From contig JBBRNX010000008.1 in assembly GCA_038230035.1 (NCBI GenBank), positions 51,222-115,221 on the forward strand: a DNA stretch of 64,000 nucleotides, in the 5' to 3' direction. Of this stretch, positions 1 to 8,201 are shown one piece after another. Source of the stretch: Gaiella sp038230035 (GTDB lineage: Bacteria; Actinomycetota; Thermoleophilia; Gaiellales; Gaiellaceae). Numbering within the stretch: position 1 is the first letter of the stretch; each line of letters opens with the position of its first letter. The position numbers were made by a program, and so were the translations under genes. Below the pieces are notes generated by a model that saw only the letters and a list, made by a program, of their open reading frames with translations, searched no databases and had not been told where the DNA came from.

Positions 1-187
1 CGCGCACAGCTATGCGGCCGAGCCGACCGACGACGACGTCGCGACTGCCGAGGTCGACCACGGCGGTCGGATCGTCGCCGCGGTCGAGTCGGGCCTCCTC
101 GCCGGCGTTCAGTTCCACCCGGAGCGGAGCGGGTCGGCGGGCGCGCGCGTTCTCCTGAATGCCATCGGCTGGGCTGAGGAATGGTGA
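1..187 (+). CDS. hisH: Imidazole glycerol phosphate synthase glutamine amidotransferase subunit, 3' end only
   Basis: Only the last 61 codons are inside the window; the frame is open from base 2 to a TGA at 185-187. The translation contains VQFHPERSG, the His-Pro-Glu segment of the class I glutamine amidotransferase triad, followed by the short C-terminal helix usual in HisH. HisH releases ammonia from glutamine and passes it to HisF in the fifth step of histidine synthesis. The stop overlaps the hisF start by seven bases, which fits translational coupling in a his operon. The nucleophile Cys lies upstream of the window, so function cannot be checked here. Confidence 0.9.
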   Translation, partial: AHSYAAEPTDDDVATAEVDHGGRIVAAVESGLLAGVQFHPERSGSAGARVLLNAIGWAEEW

Positions 188-921
188 AGAAGCGTGTCAT
201 CCCGTGCCTGGACGTCGCTGCTGGTCGAGTCGTGAAGGGCGTTCGGTTCGAGGGCTTGCGGGATGTCGGCGACCCGATCGAACTCGCAACGCGGTACTCG
301 GAGCTCGGCGCGGACGAGCTCGTGTTCCTCGACATCGCCGCCACGATCGAAGGCCGCGGACCGATTCTCTCCCTTGTCGAGCGCGCGGCGGAGGAGTTGA
401 CGATCCCGTTCACCGTCGGCGGCGGTGTCTCGGGGCTGGAGGACGCACGGGGGCTGCTGCGGGCGGGCGCCGACAAGGTGGCTGTCAATCGCGTGGCGTT
501 CGAGGAACCCGAGATCCTCGCCGCACTCGCGGCCGAGTTCGGCTCCCAGGCGGTCGTCTGTGCCGTCGACGCACTTGCTGGAGAGGTCGTCACGCACGGT
601 GGCCGGAACCCGCGGGGACGTGACGCCGTCGACTGGGCCTACGAGGCGACGGAGCGCGGCGCGGGAGAGATCCTCCTCACGTCGATCGACGCCGACGGCA
701 CGCGAGAAGGGTACGACCTGGCGCTGACCCGAGCGGTGGTCGAGTCGGTCGAGGTGCCGGTGATCGCTTCAGGTGGAGCTGGTGATGTCACTCATTTGGC
801 CGAGGCGTTCGAGGTCGGCGCCGAGGCGGCGCTGATCGCTTCGATCGTCCACGAGCGGCCGGAACGGCTGCCAGAGCTGAAGGCCGAGCTAAAGGAGCTG
901 GGATGGAACGTCCGGAGCTGA
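181..921 (+). CDS. hisF: Imidazole glycerol phosphate synthase cyclase subunit HisF
   Basis: This 246-residue protein has the usual HisF length. It begins MVKKRVIPCLDV, placing the catalytic Asp at residue 11; the second catalytic Asp is at 130 in VCAVDAL. The phosphate-binding loops TVGGGV and IASGGAG of the half-barrels are both present. It uses ammonia from HisH to convert PRFAR into imidazole glycerol phosphate and AICAR. The ATG at 181 overlaps the hisH stop, and the 3' end overlaps hisIE by 19 bases, so hisH-hisF-hisIE is read as one tightly packed operon. Confidence 0.97.
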   Translation: MVKKRVIPCLDVAAGRVVKGVRFEGLRDVGDPIELATRYSELGADELVFLDIAATIEGRGPILSLVERAAEELTIPFTVGGGVSGLEDARGLLRAGADKVAVNRVAFEEPEILAALAAEFGSQAVVCAVDALAGEVVTHGGRNPRGRDAVDWAYEATERGAGEILLTSIDADGTREGYDLALTRAVVESVEVPVIASGGAGDVTHLAEAFEVGAEAALIASIVHERPERLPELKAELKELGWNVRS

Positions 922-1451
922 CCGCTGCCGTTGTCCAGGACGCGACGACGGAGCGCGTTCTCATGCTCGCGTGGATGGACGAGGAGGCTCTTCGCCGGAC
1001 GCGCGAGACAGGCGAGGCGTGGTTCTGGAGCCGCTCGCGACAGGAGTACTGGCGCAAGGGTGCGACCTCGGGCAACACGCTCGCCGTCGAGGAGATCCGC
1101 GACGACTGCGACGGGGACGCGATCCTGCTGCGCGTGCGGCCGGCTGGGCCTGCGTGTCACACGGGGGCGGAGTCGTGCTTTGCGCCGTGGCTTTGGCGCA
1201 CGATCAAGGAGCGCGAGGCGACACGCCCCGAAGGGTCGTACGTCGTGAGCCTGCTCGACGCGGGGCCCGGGGCAGCTGCGCAGAAAGTAGGAGAGGAGGG
1301 CGTCGAAGCCGCGCTCGCGGGCGCTGCCGAGTCGGACGAGCGGCTCGTCGAGGAGCTCGCCGATCTCTGGTTCCACAGCTACGTCCTGCTCGCCTCTCGT
1401 GGCCTCGACCCAGTCCGAGTCGAGGCAGAGCTCCGCCGGCGCGCGGCCTGA
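903..1451 (+). CDS. hisIE: Bifunctional phosphoribosyl-AMP cyclohydrolase / phosphoribosyl-ATP pyrophosphatase
   Basis: The 182-residue protein joins HisI and HisE, which carry out steps 2 and 3 of histidine synthesis. The N-terminal cyclohydrolase domain (about 1-100) shows MLAWMDEEAL, the metal-site segment DCDGDAILLRV and the conserved Cys in GPACHTG. The C-terminal pyrophosphatase domain (about 110-175) shows EEGVEAALAG and EELADLWFHSYVLL with the acidic metal-binding helices. The ATG at 903 lies inside the hisF 3' end. It is the last his gene visible here; the following gene is a sortase with its own promoter-like site. Confidence 0.95.
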   Translation: MERPELTAAVVQDATTERVLMLAWMDEEALRRTRETGEAWFWSRSRQEYWRKGATSGNTLAVEEIRDDCDGDAILLRVRPAGPACHTGAESCFAPWLWRTIKEREATRPEGSYVVSLLDAGPGAAAQKVGEEGVEAALAGAAESDERLVEELADLWFHSYVLLASRGLDPVRVEAELRRRAA

Positions 1452-1502
1452 TTCCGAGACGAGTGACCCGCGGACGCTAGCGCCCGGCCACGATGCTGCC
1501 GA

Positions 1503-1508
1503 TAGGTT
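1503..1508 (+). promoter_or_regulatory. -10 box of a probable leaderless sortase transcript
   Basis: TAGGTT ends six bases before the ATG at 1515, and there is no Shine-Dalgarno sequence. This matches the TANNNT-plus-6/7 spacing seen at many starts in this window. Confidence 0.5.
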
Positions 1509-1514
1509 TCGGCG

Positions 1515-2258
1515 ATGACGGATCTGACGGACGCGTTCCCGAAACCTCGGCGTGCGCAAGGGCTCCTTCGCCGACTGACACGGTGGGGCGGCGGGCTGAT
1601 GATCACCGCCGGTGTCCTCCTCCTCGTGTGGACCGCAACGGTGTGGCTCTGGCAGGACCCGTTCACTGCGCTCTACACCCATCTGCAGCAGAACAAGCTC
1701 GCGTCGAGATATGAAGAGCGCGTCCGAGAGTTCGTTGCCGAGCCGACACCTGTTCCGGCCGGGCCGACCGTGGCCGACGAGAAGCGGGCAGTCGCTGCTG
1801 CCGCTCGGCGCTACCGGCTCGCGTCGCACGAGGGTGACGCGCTCGGACGGATCCACATCCCGCGCCTCGGTCTGAACATGATTCTTGTCGACGGGACAGC
1901 GACGGAAACGCTGAAGAAGGGGCCGGGGCGGGATCTACGGACGTTCCTTCCCGGCGAAGGTCAGCTCGTCTATGTCGCCGGGCACCGGACGACGTACCTC
2001 GCTCCGTTCTCGCATATCGACGCCATGCGGGCGGGCGACCTGGTCACGATCGAGTTGCCCTACGCGACCGTCGTCTATCGGGTGACTCGCCATGTGATCG
2101 TGCCGGCCACCGACCTCGGCCGGCTCCAGTCCCATGGACGTGAGGTGCTTGCCTTGCAGGCGTGCCATCCGCGCTTCTTCGCGACGCACCGCTACATCGT
2201 CTACGCGAAGCCTGTCCGCGTGATCCCACGGAAAGGGAAGCCGTACACGCTCGCCTGA
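1515..2258 (+). CDS. Sortase (class D/E-like)
   Basis: A 247-residue sortase: short basic N-terminus, one membrane segment at about 27-47, a linker, then the sortase barrel. The catalytic triad is visible as His157 in AGHRTTY, Cys217 in LQACHP and Arg226 in THRYIVY. Sortases cleave a C-terminal sorting signal on secreted substrates and attach them to the cell wall or to pilin. TLxTCHP-like context and the membrane anchor suggest class D or E. No LPXTG-like substrate gene is seen nearby, so this is probably a housekeeping enzyme. The ATG at 1515 is chosen because a -10 box lies at leaderless spacing. Confidence 0.9.
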   Translation: MTDLTDAFPKPRRAQGLLRRLTRWGGGLMITAGVLLLVWTATVWLWQDPFTALYTHLQQNKLASRYEERVREFVAEPTPVPAGPTVADEKRAVAAAARRYRLASHEGDALGRIHIPRLGLNMILVDGTATETLKKGPGRDLRTFLPGEGQLVYVAGHRTTYLAPFSHIDAMRAGDLVTIELPYATVVYRVTRHVIVPATDLGRLQSHGREVLALQACHPRFFATHRYIVYAKPVRVIPRKGKPYTLA

Positions 2259-2447
2259 GGCGTTGGTAGGCTCGACGTCATGCTCGCCTGGCTCTCGGTC
2301 AGCTCGAACAAGAACGGCTGATCCGCTGCTTCCAGTTCCACGCGTCGGAGGAAGCAGCGGGACAGGACGCGAACCGCACCGCCGCTAGCTTTCGGCGACG
2401 CCGGCTCGCGCCTTCCCGCCTCATTCGAGAGGGAAGGAGTTGTCGCG

Positions 2448-3377
2448 ATGCCAATGCCTCATCGCACGTTCGCCCAGGTCGCCAAGCGGCGACTAGTGGG
2501 CAAGGAAGGAACCGAACGGATTCGCATGATCCGGTCGCTCATGAGCGAGCTGCCGGACTACAAGAATGGGCCATACGCGGATCTCCGCAAATGGCTCGAG
2601 GCTGAGCTCGACCGCACGCGCGTGCGTGCGAAGGTCGTGCATCGCGACTCGCTCGCGGTGCGCCGCGAAGGTGCAGCGCAGATCGCGTTCGTCGGTCCGC
2701 CGAACACAGGCAAGTCGTCCTTGCTGCAGGCGCTATCGAGCATCCAGATCAAGACCGGCGACTACGCGTTCACCACTCTGCGGCCGGTGCCCGCACTGAC
2801 CCGCATCGGCGGGGTGCTTGTCCAGCTCGTCGAGATTCCCGGCCTGATCGAGGGAGCGAACGAGGATCGCGGCGGCGGGCGCGCGTTGCTCGGCGTTCTG
2901 CGCGGCGCTGACGCGATCGTGTTCTGCACCGCGCTCGGCGGCTCGCTCGACGAGTTGCGGGTCGTTCGCGCGGAGCTTGCCGCGGCAGGGATCGAGAAGC
3001 CGGCGATCGTCGCGGCAACGAAGGCGGACGATGCCGGCGAGGGAGCGTTGGCGCAGCTCGTTGCTGCTGAGCCTGGACTCGAGATCGTGGCGGTCTCGGT
3101 TCTCGACGACGCAAGCCTCGACCGCCTACGCGAGGAGATCTGGCGGCTGACGGGGCTGGTCCGGGTCTACCCGCGGCACGACGGCAAGGTCGATGACGAG
3201 CCGTTCGCGCTGCCGGTCGGCGCGACGATCGCGGAGGTCGCCGACGAGATCCACCACGAGCTCGGAGCTGCATGTGTCGGCGCGCTGGTGTGGGGCGCGT
3301 CAGCGCGCTTCGACGGTCAGCGCGTCGGGCGAACGCACGTCGTGGCCGACGGCGATATCGTCGAGATCATCGTGTGA
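2448..3377 (+). CDS. DRG/Obg-family GTPase with C-terminal TGS domain
   Basis: The 309-residue protein has a helical N-terminus, a G domain with Walker A GPPNTGKS (83-90), switch II EIPGLIEGA and the base-recognition motif ATKAD, then a TGS domain over the last 70 residues ending in GDIVEIIV. This order is that of the DRG family (developmentally regulated GTP-binding protein) rather than of ObgE, which has an N-terminal glycine-rich fold. DRG proteins are ribosome-associated and commoner in archaea and eukaryotes. The start is fixed by GGAAGGAG nine bases upstream of ATG 2448. The 189-base gap before it holds nothing I recognise. Confidence 0.85.
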   Translation: MPMPHRTFAQVAKRRLVGKEGTERIRMIRSLMSELPDYKNGPYADLRKWLEAELDRTRVRAKVVHRDSLAVRREGAAQIAFVGPPNTGKSSLLQALSSIQIKTGDYAFTTLRPVPALTRIGGVLVQLVEIPGLIEGANEDRGGGRALLGVLRGADAIVFCTALGGSLDELRVVRAELAAAGIEKPAIVAATKADDAGEGALAQLVAAEPGLEIVAVSVLDDASLDRLREEIWRLTGLVRVYPRHDGKVDDEPFALPVGATIAEVADEIHHELGAACVGALVWGASARFDGQRVGRTHVVADGDIVEIIV

Positions 3378-3393
3378 GGGGTGCCTGACACCG
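3378..3393. repeat. GGTGCCTGACACC-type dispersed motif
   Basis: Right after the GTPase stop lies GGTGCCTGACACCG. A near-identical GGTGCCTGTCAC forms both arms of the hairpin at 21175-21216, so this looks like a small dispersed repeat. Its role is unknown. Confidence 0.4.
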
Positions 3394-3438
3394 GCGGTCG
3401 GGGTCGCTTGTCCGCGTGTGGGCGGCCGACCGCGCCGG

Positions 3439-3444
3439 TATACC
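3439..3444 (+). promoter_or_regulatory. -10 box of a probable leaderless transcript (VIT-like gene)
   Basis: TATACC ends exactly six bases before the GTG at 3451, which has no Shine-Dalgarno sequence. This supports GTG 3451 as the start rather than the much longer open frame beginning at 3193. Confidence 0.55.
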
Positions 3445-3450
3445 CGAGCT

Positions 3451-3924
3451 GTGACCCGCGACGACTTCGTCCTGCAGCGCGTCCAGCCTGCTCTCGTCGG
3501 GTTGATCGACGGCTCGATGTCGACCCTCGCACCGATCTTCGCGGTTGCGATCGCGACGCAGACGCCGCACTTCGCGTTCCTCGCCGGTGTGGCGACGTCG
3601 ATTGCGGCGGGGATCAGCATGGCGTACTCCGAGGGGCTGTCCGATACTGGGACGATGACTGGTCGCGGAAGCCCCGCTGTGCGAGGCGCAATCACGGGTG
3701 TCGGGACGTTCATCGGCGGGATCCTGCACACGTTGCCGTTCCTGATCTCGAACTACCACGCGGCGCTCGTCGTAGCGTCGGTCGTCGTCGCGTTCGAGCT
3801 CGTTGCGCTCGCGTACCTGCGGTACCGCTTCCTCGAGACGAGCTTCCTACGCTCGGTCGCGCATATCACCCTCGGCGGCGCGGTGATCGTCGCGGTGAGC
3901 GTCGCGCTCGGCGCCAGCGGCTAG
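3451..3924 (+). CDS. VIT1/CCC1-family-like membrane protein (MbfA membrane-domain type)
   Basis: The 157-residue product begins MTRDDFVLQRVQPALVGL and has three or more hydrophobic segments. The run LIDGSMSTLAPIFAVA, then AAGISMAYSEGLSDTG and GGILHTLPFLI, is characteristic of the VIT-like membrane half of rubrerythrin-fused MbfA iron exporters. Here the ferritin-like half is absent, so the protein is the transporter module alone. Transport of iron or manganese across the cytoplasmic membrane is a family-based inference. It is transcribed convergently with lysA, whose stop is eight bases away. Confidence 0.75.
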   Translation: MTRDDFVLQRVQPALVGLIDGSMSTLAPIFAVAIATQTPHFAFLAGVATSIAAGISMAYSEGLSDTGTMTGRGSPAVRGAITGVGTFIGGILHTLPFLISNYHAALVVASVVVAFELVALAYLRYRFLETSFLRSVAHITLGGAVIVAVSVALGASG

Positions 3925-3931
3925 GGCCGCG

Positions 3932-5191
3932 TCAGTCCGCTTCTAGTGTGAACAGGTCGTCGACGGTCTCGCGGCGGCGGATCAGCCTTGCTTCACCGTT
4001 GGCGACGAGTACCGCTGCCGGACGGCCGACGCCGTTGTAGTTCGACGCCATCGCCAACGTGTAGGCGCCTGTTGCCGGAACTGCGAGCAGATCGCCCCTG
4101 CGGGGCGAGGGCAGGGCGACGTCGTCGATCAGCACGTCGCCCGACTCGCAGTGCATGCCGGCGACGCTGACGGTCTCGTCCGCCGACTCGTTCGCCCGCG
4201 TCGCCGAGAGCGCCGTGTAGCGCGCGTCGTAGAGTTGCGGGCGAGGGTTGTCGGACATGCCGCCGTCGACCGCGACCCAGGTCCGGCCGGGAAGCCGTTT
4301 CACCGCGCCGACGCGGTAGAGCGTCACGCCCGCCTGGCCGACCAGCGAACGGCCTGGCTCGAGCCACAGCTCCGGTTCGGGCAATCCGGCCTCGGCAAAC
4401 GCGGTGCGGGCGGTCTCTGCGGCTGACCTCGCGAGATCGGCGGCGTCAGGGACCTGCTCCTCGGGATGGTGTCGGATGCCGAACCCGCCGCCGAGGTCGG
4501 CGACGCGTGCTACCCAGCCGAGCTCGTTGCGGCACGACGCCGCGAACGCGGCGAGCCGGACGATCGTCTCTGCCTGCGCGTCGAAGTCGGCGAGCTGCGA
4601 GCCGACGTGGACGTGGAGACCGAGCACGTCGATCTCCCGATCCAGCGCGTCGCGTACAAGATCACGCGCCTGGCCGGGTGGCAGGCCGAACTTCGAGCCG
4701 TGATGACCGGTACGGATCGCCTCATGCGTGTCGGCGTCGACTCCCAGCGTCACGCGGACCAAGGCTCGCGTGACGCCCGCTTCGGCAGCCAGCGCTGCCT
4801 CATCGAGCGCGTCGAGAACGACCGTCGCGCCGTCGCGCGCAGCCTCGCGCAGGAACGCATCGTCCTTGTTGTTTCCATGCACGACCAGCTCTGCACCTGT
4901 CAGCCCGGCAGCGCGCGCGAACGCGAGCTCGCCTGCTGAAGCCACATCGGCCCCGATCCCCTCCTCGTGGAGCAGCCGCAGAAGCGCCACATTGGGAAAC
5001 GCCTTCGCGCCGTAGACAACCCGTCCAATGCCGATCGCGGCGCGAAGCGCGCGGGCACGGGCGCGGATCGTCTCCTCGCAATAGACAACGAGTGGCGTTC
5101 CGAAACGTCCGGCGAGGTCTGGGCTGCTGCAGCCACCGATCGACAACTCGTTGCCCTCGACAGCCGCGGACGTGGGAAAAAGGTCGATCAT
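3932..5191 (-). CDS. lysA: Diaminopimelate decarboxylase
   Basis: A 419-residue fold-III PLP enzyme making L-lysine from meso-diaminopimelate. Lys63 in VVYGAKAFPN is the PLP Schiff-base residue. HVHVGSQ, the glycine-rich DLGGGFG and EPGRSLVGQAG are the expected phosphate- and substrate-binding motifs, and MHCESGD carries the C-terminal active-site Cys. ATG 5191 (MIDLFPTS) is chosen because it overlaps the stop of the upstream cupin gene as ATGA and sits at the usual family start; the frame stays open further upstream but that part is not conserved-looking. With the cupin gene it forms a two-gene minus-strand unit. Confidence 0.95.
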   Translation of the reverse strand: MIDLFPTSAAVEGNELSIGGCSSPDLAGRFGTPLVVYCEETIRARARALRAAIGIGRVVYGAKAFPNVALLRLLHEEGIGADVASAGELAFARAAGLTGAELVVHGNNKDDAFLREAARDGATVVLDALDEAALAAEAGVTRALVRVTLGVDADTHEAIRTGHHGSKFGLPPGQARDLVRDALDREIDVLGLHVHVGSQLADFDAQAETIVRLAAFAASCRNELGWVARVADLGGGFGIRHHPEEQVPDAADLARSAAETARTAFAEAGLPEPELWLEPGRSLVGQAGVTLYRVGAVKRLPGRTWVAVDGGMSDNPRPQLYDARYTALSATRANESADETVSVAGMHCESGDVLIDDVALPSPRRGDLLAVPATGAYTLAMASNYNGVGRPAAVLVANGEARLIRRRETVDDLFTLEAD

Positions 5192-5532
5192 TCCGGCTCG
5201 AGGAGGTCGAGCGCTTCGCCCTCCACGATGATGGCCGTTAGGCCGACATCCGTCCGGGTCTCGTGCATCTCGCCAGGTTCCCAAGCAACCGCGTCGCCGG
5301 GACCGATCGGATGCTCTGCACCGTCGCGTCCCGACACGAAGCCGGTTCCGGAGACGATGGCAAGCAGCTGGTGACCTGCGGCGGGGTGCCCGCCGATGCT
5401 CCCACCCGGCTCGAGACGGGCGCAGACAATACGCCCGTGGTCGAAACCGGCGATTGGCGCGATCGTGAACCCCACGCTGTCGAAGCGGTGAATCGCTCGC
5501 GCCTCGTCGGGTCCGAAGCGGGCAAGCCTCAT
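5188..5532 (-). CDS. Small cupin-domain protein
   Basis: A 114-residue single-domain cupin. The first motif is seen in GGSIGGHPAAGHQLLAIVSG and the second in GPGDAVAWEPGEMHETRTD, giving His, His and Glu candidates for a metal site. Function beyond a beta-barrel metal-binding protein cannot be assigned. The stop overlaps the lysA ATG, so the two genes are probably co-transcribed and coupled. ATG 5532 is eight bases from a TACCGT box on the minus strand, and its 5' end faces the leuS leader in a gap of about 40 bases. Confidence 0.75.
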   Translation of the reverse strand: MRLARFGPDEARAIHRFDSVGFTIAPIAGFDHGRIVCARLEPGGSIGGHPAAGHQLLAIVSGTGFVSGRDGAEHPIGPGDAVAWEPGEMHETRTDVGLTAIIVEGEALDLLEPE

Positions 5533-5552
5533 GGTTGGCGACGGTAGCAGGT

Positions 5553-5560
5553 GGTACGAT
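5553..5560 (+). promoter_or_regulatory. Extended -10 promoter of the leuS leader
   Basis: GGTACGAT, preceded by a T to give TGGTACGAT, is an extended -10 (TGn plus TACGAT). Transcription would begin at about 5567-5569, next to the ATG of a short leader ORF. Confidence 0.55.
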
Positions 5561-5568
5561 CGGCCCTG

Positions 5569-5589
5569 ATGACGCAGCTTCTTCGGTAA
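5569..5589 (+). CDS. Putative leuS leader peptide MTQLLR
   Basis: A six-codon ORF (ATG ACG CAG CTT CTT CGG TAA) begins about eight bases after the -10 box, so it would be translated from a leaderless or nearly leaderless RNA. It carries two adjacent Leu codons and lies 41 bases upstream of an intrinsic terminator that precedes leuS. That is the layout of ribosome-mediated attenuation responding to charged tRNA-Leu. Two Leu codons is few compared with classical leu leaders, and the antiterminator pairing is not resolved, so this remains a hypothesis. Confidence 0.4.
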   Translation: MTQLLR

Positions 5590-5630
5590 TCCAGGGAGCG
5601 ACCGCGGCGCCGCCGCGTCGGTTCCTCGCG

Positions 5631-5655
5631 AGCCTCTCAGTCGAGAGGCTTTTTC
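5631..5655 (+). terminator. Intrinsic terminator/attenuator in the leuS leader
   Basis: A perfect 8-bp stem, AGCCTCTC (5631-5638) with GAGAGGCT (5643-5650), has a 4-base loop and runs into TTTTTC. It lies between the promoter and leuS, 25 bases before the start codon, so it can only make sense as a conditional terminator of leuS. Confidence 0.75.
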
Positions 5656-5679
5656 ATTGGTGGAGGCGAATTCAGAGAG

Positions 5680-8124
5680 ATGGAACGGTACGACCCGCAG
5701 GCGATCGAGGCGAAATGGCAGAAGGTGTGGGCCGACGAGTCCTCGTTCCACGTGCCGAACCCCTCTCCCGAGGAGATCGCGGCGCACCGCGCCAAGACCT
5801 ACGTGGTCGAGATGCTGCCGTACCCGTCGGGCGAGCTTCACATGGGGCACACGCTCAACTACACGATCGGCGACGTCATCACGCACGTCCGGCGGCGCAA
5901 GGGAATGCAGGTGCTGCGACCGATGGGCTACGACGCATTCGGCCTGCCCGCCGAGAATGCCGCGATCAAGGAGGGCCGGAATCCCCGCCTCGTCATCGAG
6001 CGCAACATCGTGTCGATCCGCACCCAGATGAAGCGCATGGGTTGGGCGTTCGACTGGAGCCGCGAGCTGTCGACCCACGAGCCGGAGTACTACCGCTGGA
6101 CGCAGTGGCTCTTCCTGCGCTTCTTCGAGCGCGGCCTCGCATATCGCAAGGAGGCGCCGGTCAAGTGGTGCCCGAACGACCAGACGGTGCTCGCGAACGA
6201 GCAGGTGATCGACGGACGCTGCGAGCGCTGCGGCGCTGAGGTCGAGGCGAAGAACCTGACGCAGTGGTTCTTCCGGATCACCGACTACGCCGATGCGCTG
6301 CTCGACGAGATGGATCTGCTCGAGCAGTGGCCCGAACGCGTGCTGACGATGCAGCGCAACTGGATCGGGCGGTCGCAGGGGGCACGGGTTCAGTTCCGCG
6401 TGGACGGGTCTGGCGAGGAACTGCCCGTGTTCACGACGCGGCCGGACACGCTGTTCGGCGCGACGTTCTTCGTGCTGGCGCCAGAGCATCCGCTCGTGGC
6501 ATCTCTGGCTGCGGGCTCGGAACACGAGACCGAGGTGCTCGACTACGTTCGTCGCACAGCGGCGCGATCCGAGGTGGAGCGCGAGGAGAAGGAGAAAGAC
6601 GGCGTCTTCACCGGCCGCTACGCGGTCAACCCGGTGAACAGCGAGGCGATTCCGATCTGGGTCGCCGACTACGTGCTGATGGGGTACGGCACGGGCGCGA
6701 TCATGGCCGTTCCGGCGCACGACGAACGCGACCACGCGTTTGCGGAGCGCTACGGGATCGAGATCCGGCAGGTCGTTGCACTGGTCACCGGAGACGTGGC
6801 CGATGAGGGCGCGTTCGTTTCGCACACGGCTGACGAGGTGCTCGTCAATTCCGGCGGCTTCTCGGGCTTGAGCTCGCCTGACGGCAAGGCTGCGATCACA
6901 GCCTCGTTGGCCGAGCAGGGCTTGGGCGAGGAGACGATCGCCTACCGGTTACGGGACTGGCTGCTCTCGCGTCAGCGCTATTGGGGCTGCCCGATCCCGA
7001 TCATCCATTGCGAGAAGTGCGGTGAGGTACCGGTGCCCGACGACCAGCTGCCCGTCGTGCTGCCGGAGATCGACGACTACGTCCCGAAGGGCCGTTCGCC
7101 GCTCGCAGCTGCCGAGGACTGGGTCGCGACCACTTGTCCGAAATGCGGTGGCCCGGCGCGGCGCGAGACGGACACGATGGATACGTTCGTCGATTCCTCG
7201 TGGTACTTCATCCGCTACACCGACCCGCACGACGACCGGCTGCCGTTCGACCGCGAGATTGCCGACTACTGGCTGCCGGTCAACCAGTACATCGGTGGGA
7301 TCGAGCACGCCGTCCTTCATCTGCTGTATGCGCGCTTCTTCACGAAGGTGATGAACGAGCTCGGCCTGGTCGGGTTCCGCGAGCCGTTTGCGCGCCTCTT
7401 CAACCAAGGGATGATCACGGCGGCCGGCGCGAAGATGTCCAAGTCGAAGGGCAATGTTGTCGATCCGCTCGTCTTTGTGGAGCGGTACGGCGCGGACACG
7501 GTTCGCCTGTACACGCTCTTCATGGGCCCGGCTGACGAGGACATGGACTGGCACGACGCCGGCCTTGACGGCATCTGGCGCTTTCTCAACCGGCTGTGGC
7601 GGATCGCGCACGAGCAGGCGGCGAAGCCGGCGGGCGAAGACCCGGGTGGTGGCGAGCTGGCACGCAAGGCACATCGCACGATCGCGAAGGTCACCGACGA
7701 CATCGAGCGGCGGTTCTTCTTCCACACCCCGATCGCAGCGGTGATGGAGCTCGTCAATGAAGTTCAGCGGCACCCGGACGACCCCGCAGCGAGGTTCGCG
7801 ACCGAGACCGCCGTGTCCCTGATCCAGCCCTATGCGCCACACGTTGCCGAGGAGCTCTGGGGTGTCCTTTCGGCAGGTGGGACACGGCTGTGGGAGACAA
7901 GCTGGCCCGAGGCGGATCCGGCTCTTCTGGCCGCGTCCGAAGTGGAGGTTGTCGTCCAGGTGAACGGGAAGCTTCGCGACCGCCTGCAGGTGGCCGCCGG
8001 AACCGGTGAGGACGAGCTGCTGGCCGCGGCTCTCGCGTCGGAGCGTGTCCAGGCTCATCTCGAGGGACGCGAGGTCAGGAAGACCATCGTCGTGCCGGAC
8101 CGCCTCGTCAACCTCGTGATCTAG
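5680..8124 (+). CDS. leuS: Leucyl-tRNA synthetase
   Basis: An 814-residue class I aminoacyl-tRNA synthetase of usual bacterial LeuRS length. The HIGH signature is HMGH at 54-57 in YPSGELHMGHTLNY. The CP1 editing domain follows (TTRPDTLFGATF, then GYGTGAIMAVPAHDERD), and KMSKS is at 585-589. Cys pairs in CEKCGEVPVP and CPKCGG suggest a zinc ribbon. The anticodon-binding helices and a C-terminal domain with VVVQVNGKLRD complete it. GGAGG lies 13 bases before ATG 5680. The leader upstream contains a promoter, a Leu-codon mini-ORF and a terminator. Confidence 0.98.
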   Translation: MERYDPQAIEAKWQKVWADESSFHVPNPSPEEIAAHRAKTYVVEMLPYPSGELHMGHTLNYTIGDVITHVRRRKGMQVLRPMGYDAFGLPAENAAIKEGRNPRLVIERNIVSIRTQMKRMGWAFDWSRELSTHEPEYYRWTQWLFLRFFERGLAYRKEAPVKWCPNDQTVLANEQVIDGRCERCGAEVEAKNLTQWFFRITDYADALLDEMDLLEQWPERVLTMQRNWIGRSQGARVQFRVDGSGEELPVFTTRPDTLFGATFFVLAPEHPLVASLAAGSEHETEVLDYVRRTAARSEVEREEKEKDGVFTGRYAVNPVNSEAIPIWVADYVLMGYGTGAIMAVPAHDERDHAFAERYGIEIRQVVALVTGDVADEGAFVSHTADEVLVNSGGFSGLSSPDGKAAITASLAEQGLGEETIAYRLRDWLLSRQRYWGCPIPIIHCEKCGEVPVPDDQLPVVLPEIDDYVPKGRSPLAAAEDWVATTCPKCGGPARRETDTMDTFVDSSWYFIRYTDPHDDRLPFDREIADYWLPVNQYIGGIEHAVLHLLYARFFTKVMNELGLVGFREPFARLFNQGMITAAGAKMSKSKGNVVDPLVFVERYGADTVRLYTLFMGPADEDMDWHDAGLDGIWRFLNRLWRIAHEQAAKPAGEDPGGGELARKAHRTIAKVTDDIERRFFFHTPIAAVMELVNEVQRHPDDPAARFATETAVSLIQPYAPHVAEELWGVLSAGGTRLWETSWPEADPALLAASEVEVVVQVNGKLRDRLQVAAGTGEDELLAAALASERVQAHLEGREVRKTIVVPDRLVNLVI

Positions 8125-8201
8125 GGTCGCTCGGCGCCTCTTGGCGCCGTCACAGAGTTGGCACGAAGTTGACCCACGGCCGGCGCGGAAGGTCTGGCAC
8201 G

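Noticed and set aside
5561..5650. T-box riboswitch upstream of leuS, suggested by AGGGAGCGACCGCGG
   Set aside because: The leader is only about 85 bases, too short for stem I, and the UGGN bulge that pairs with the tRNA acceptor is missing.
5188..6825. A 545-codon minus-strand frame over leuS
   Set aside because: Only its last 114 codons (from ATG 5532) read like a protein, the cupin; the rest is antisense to leuS.
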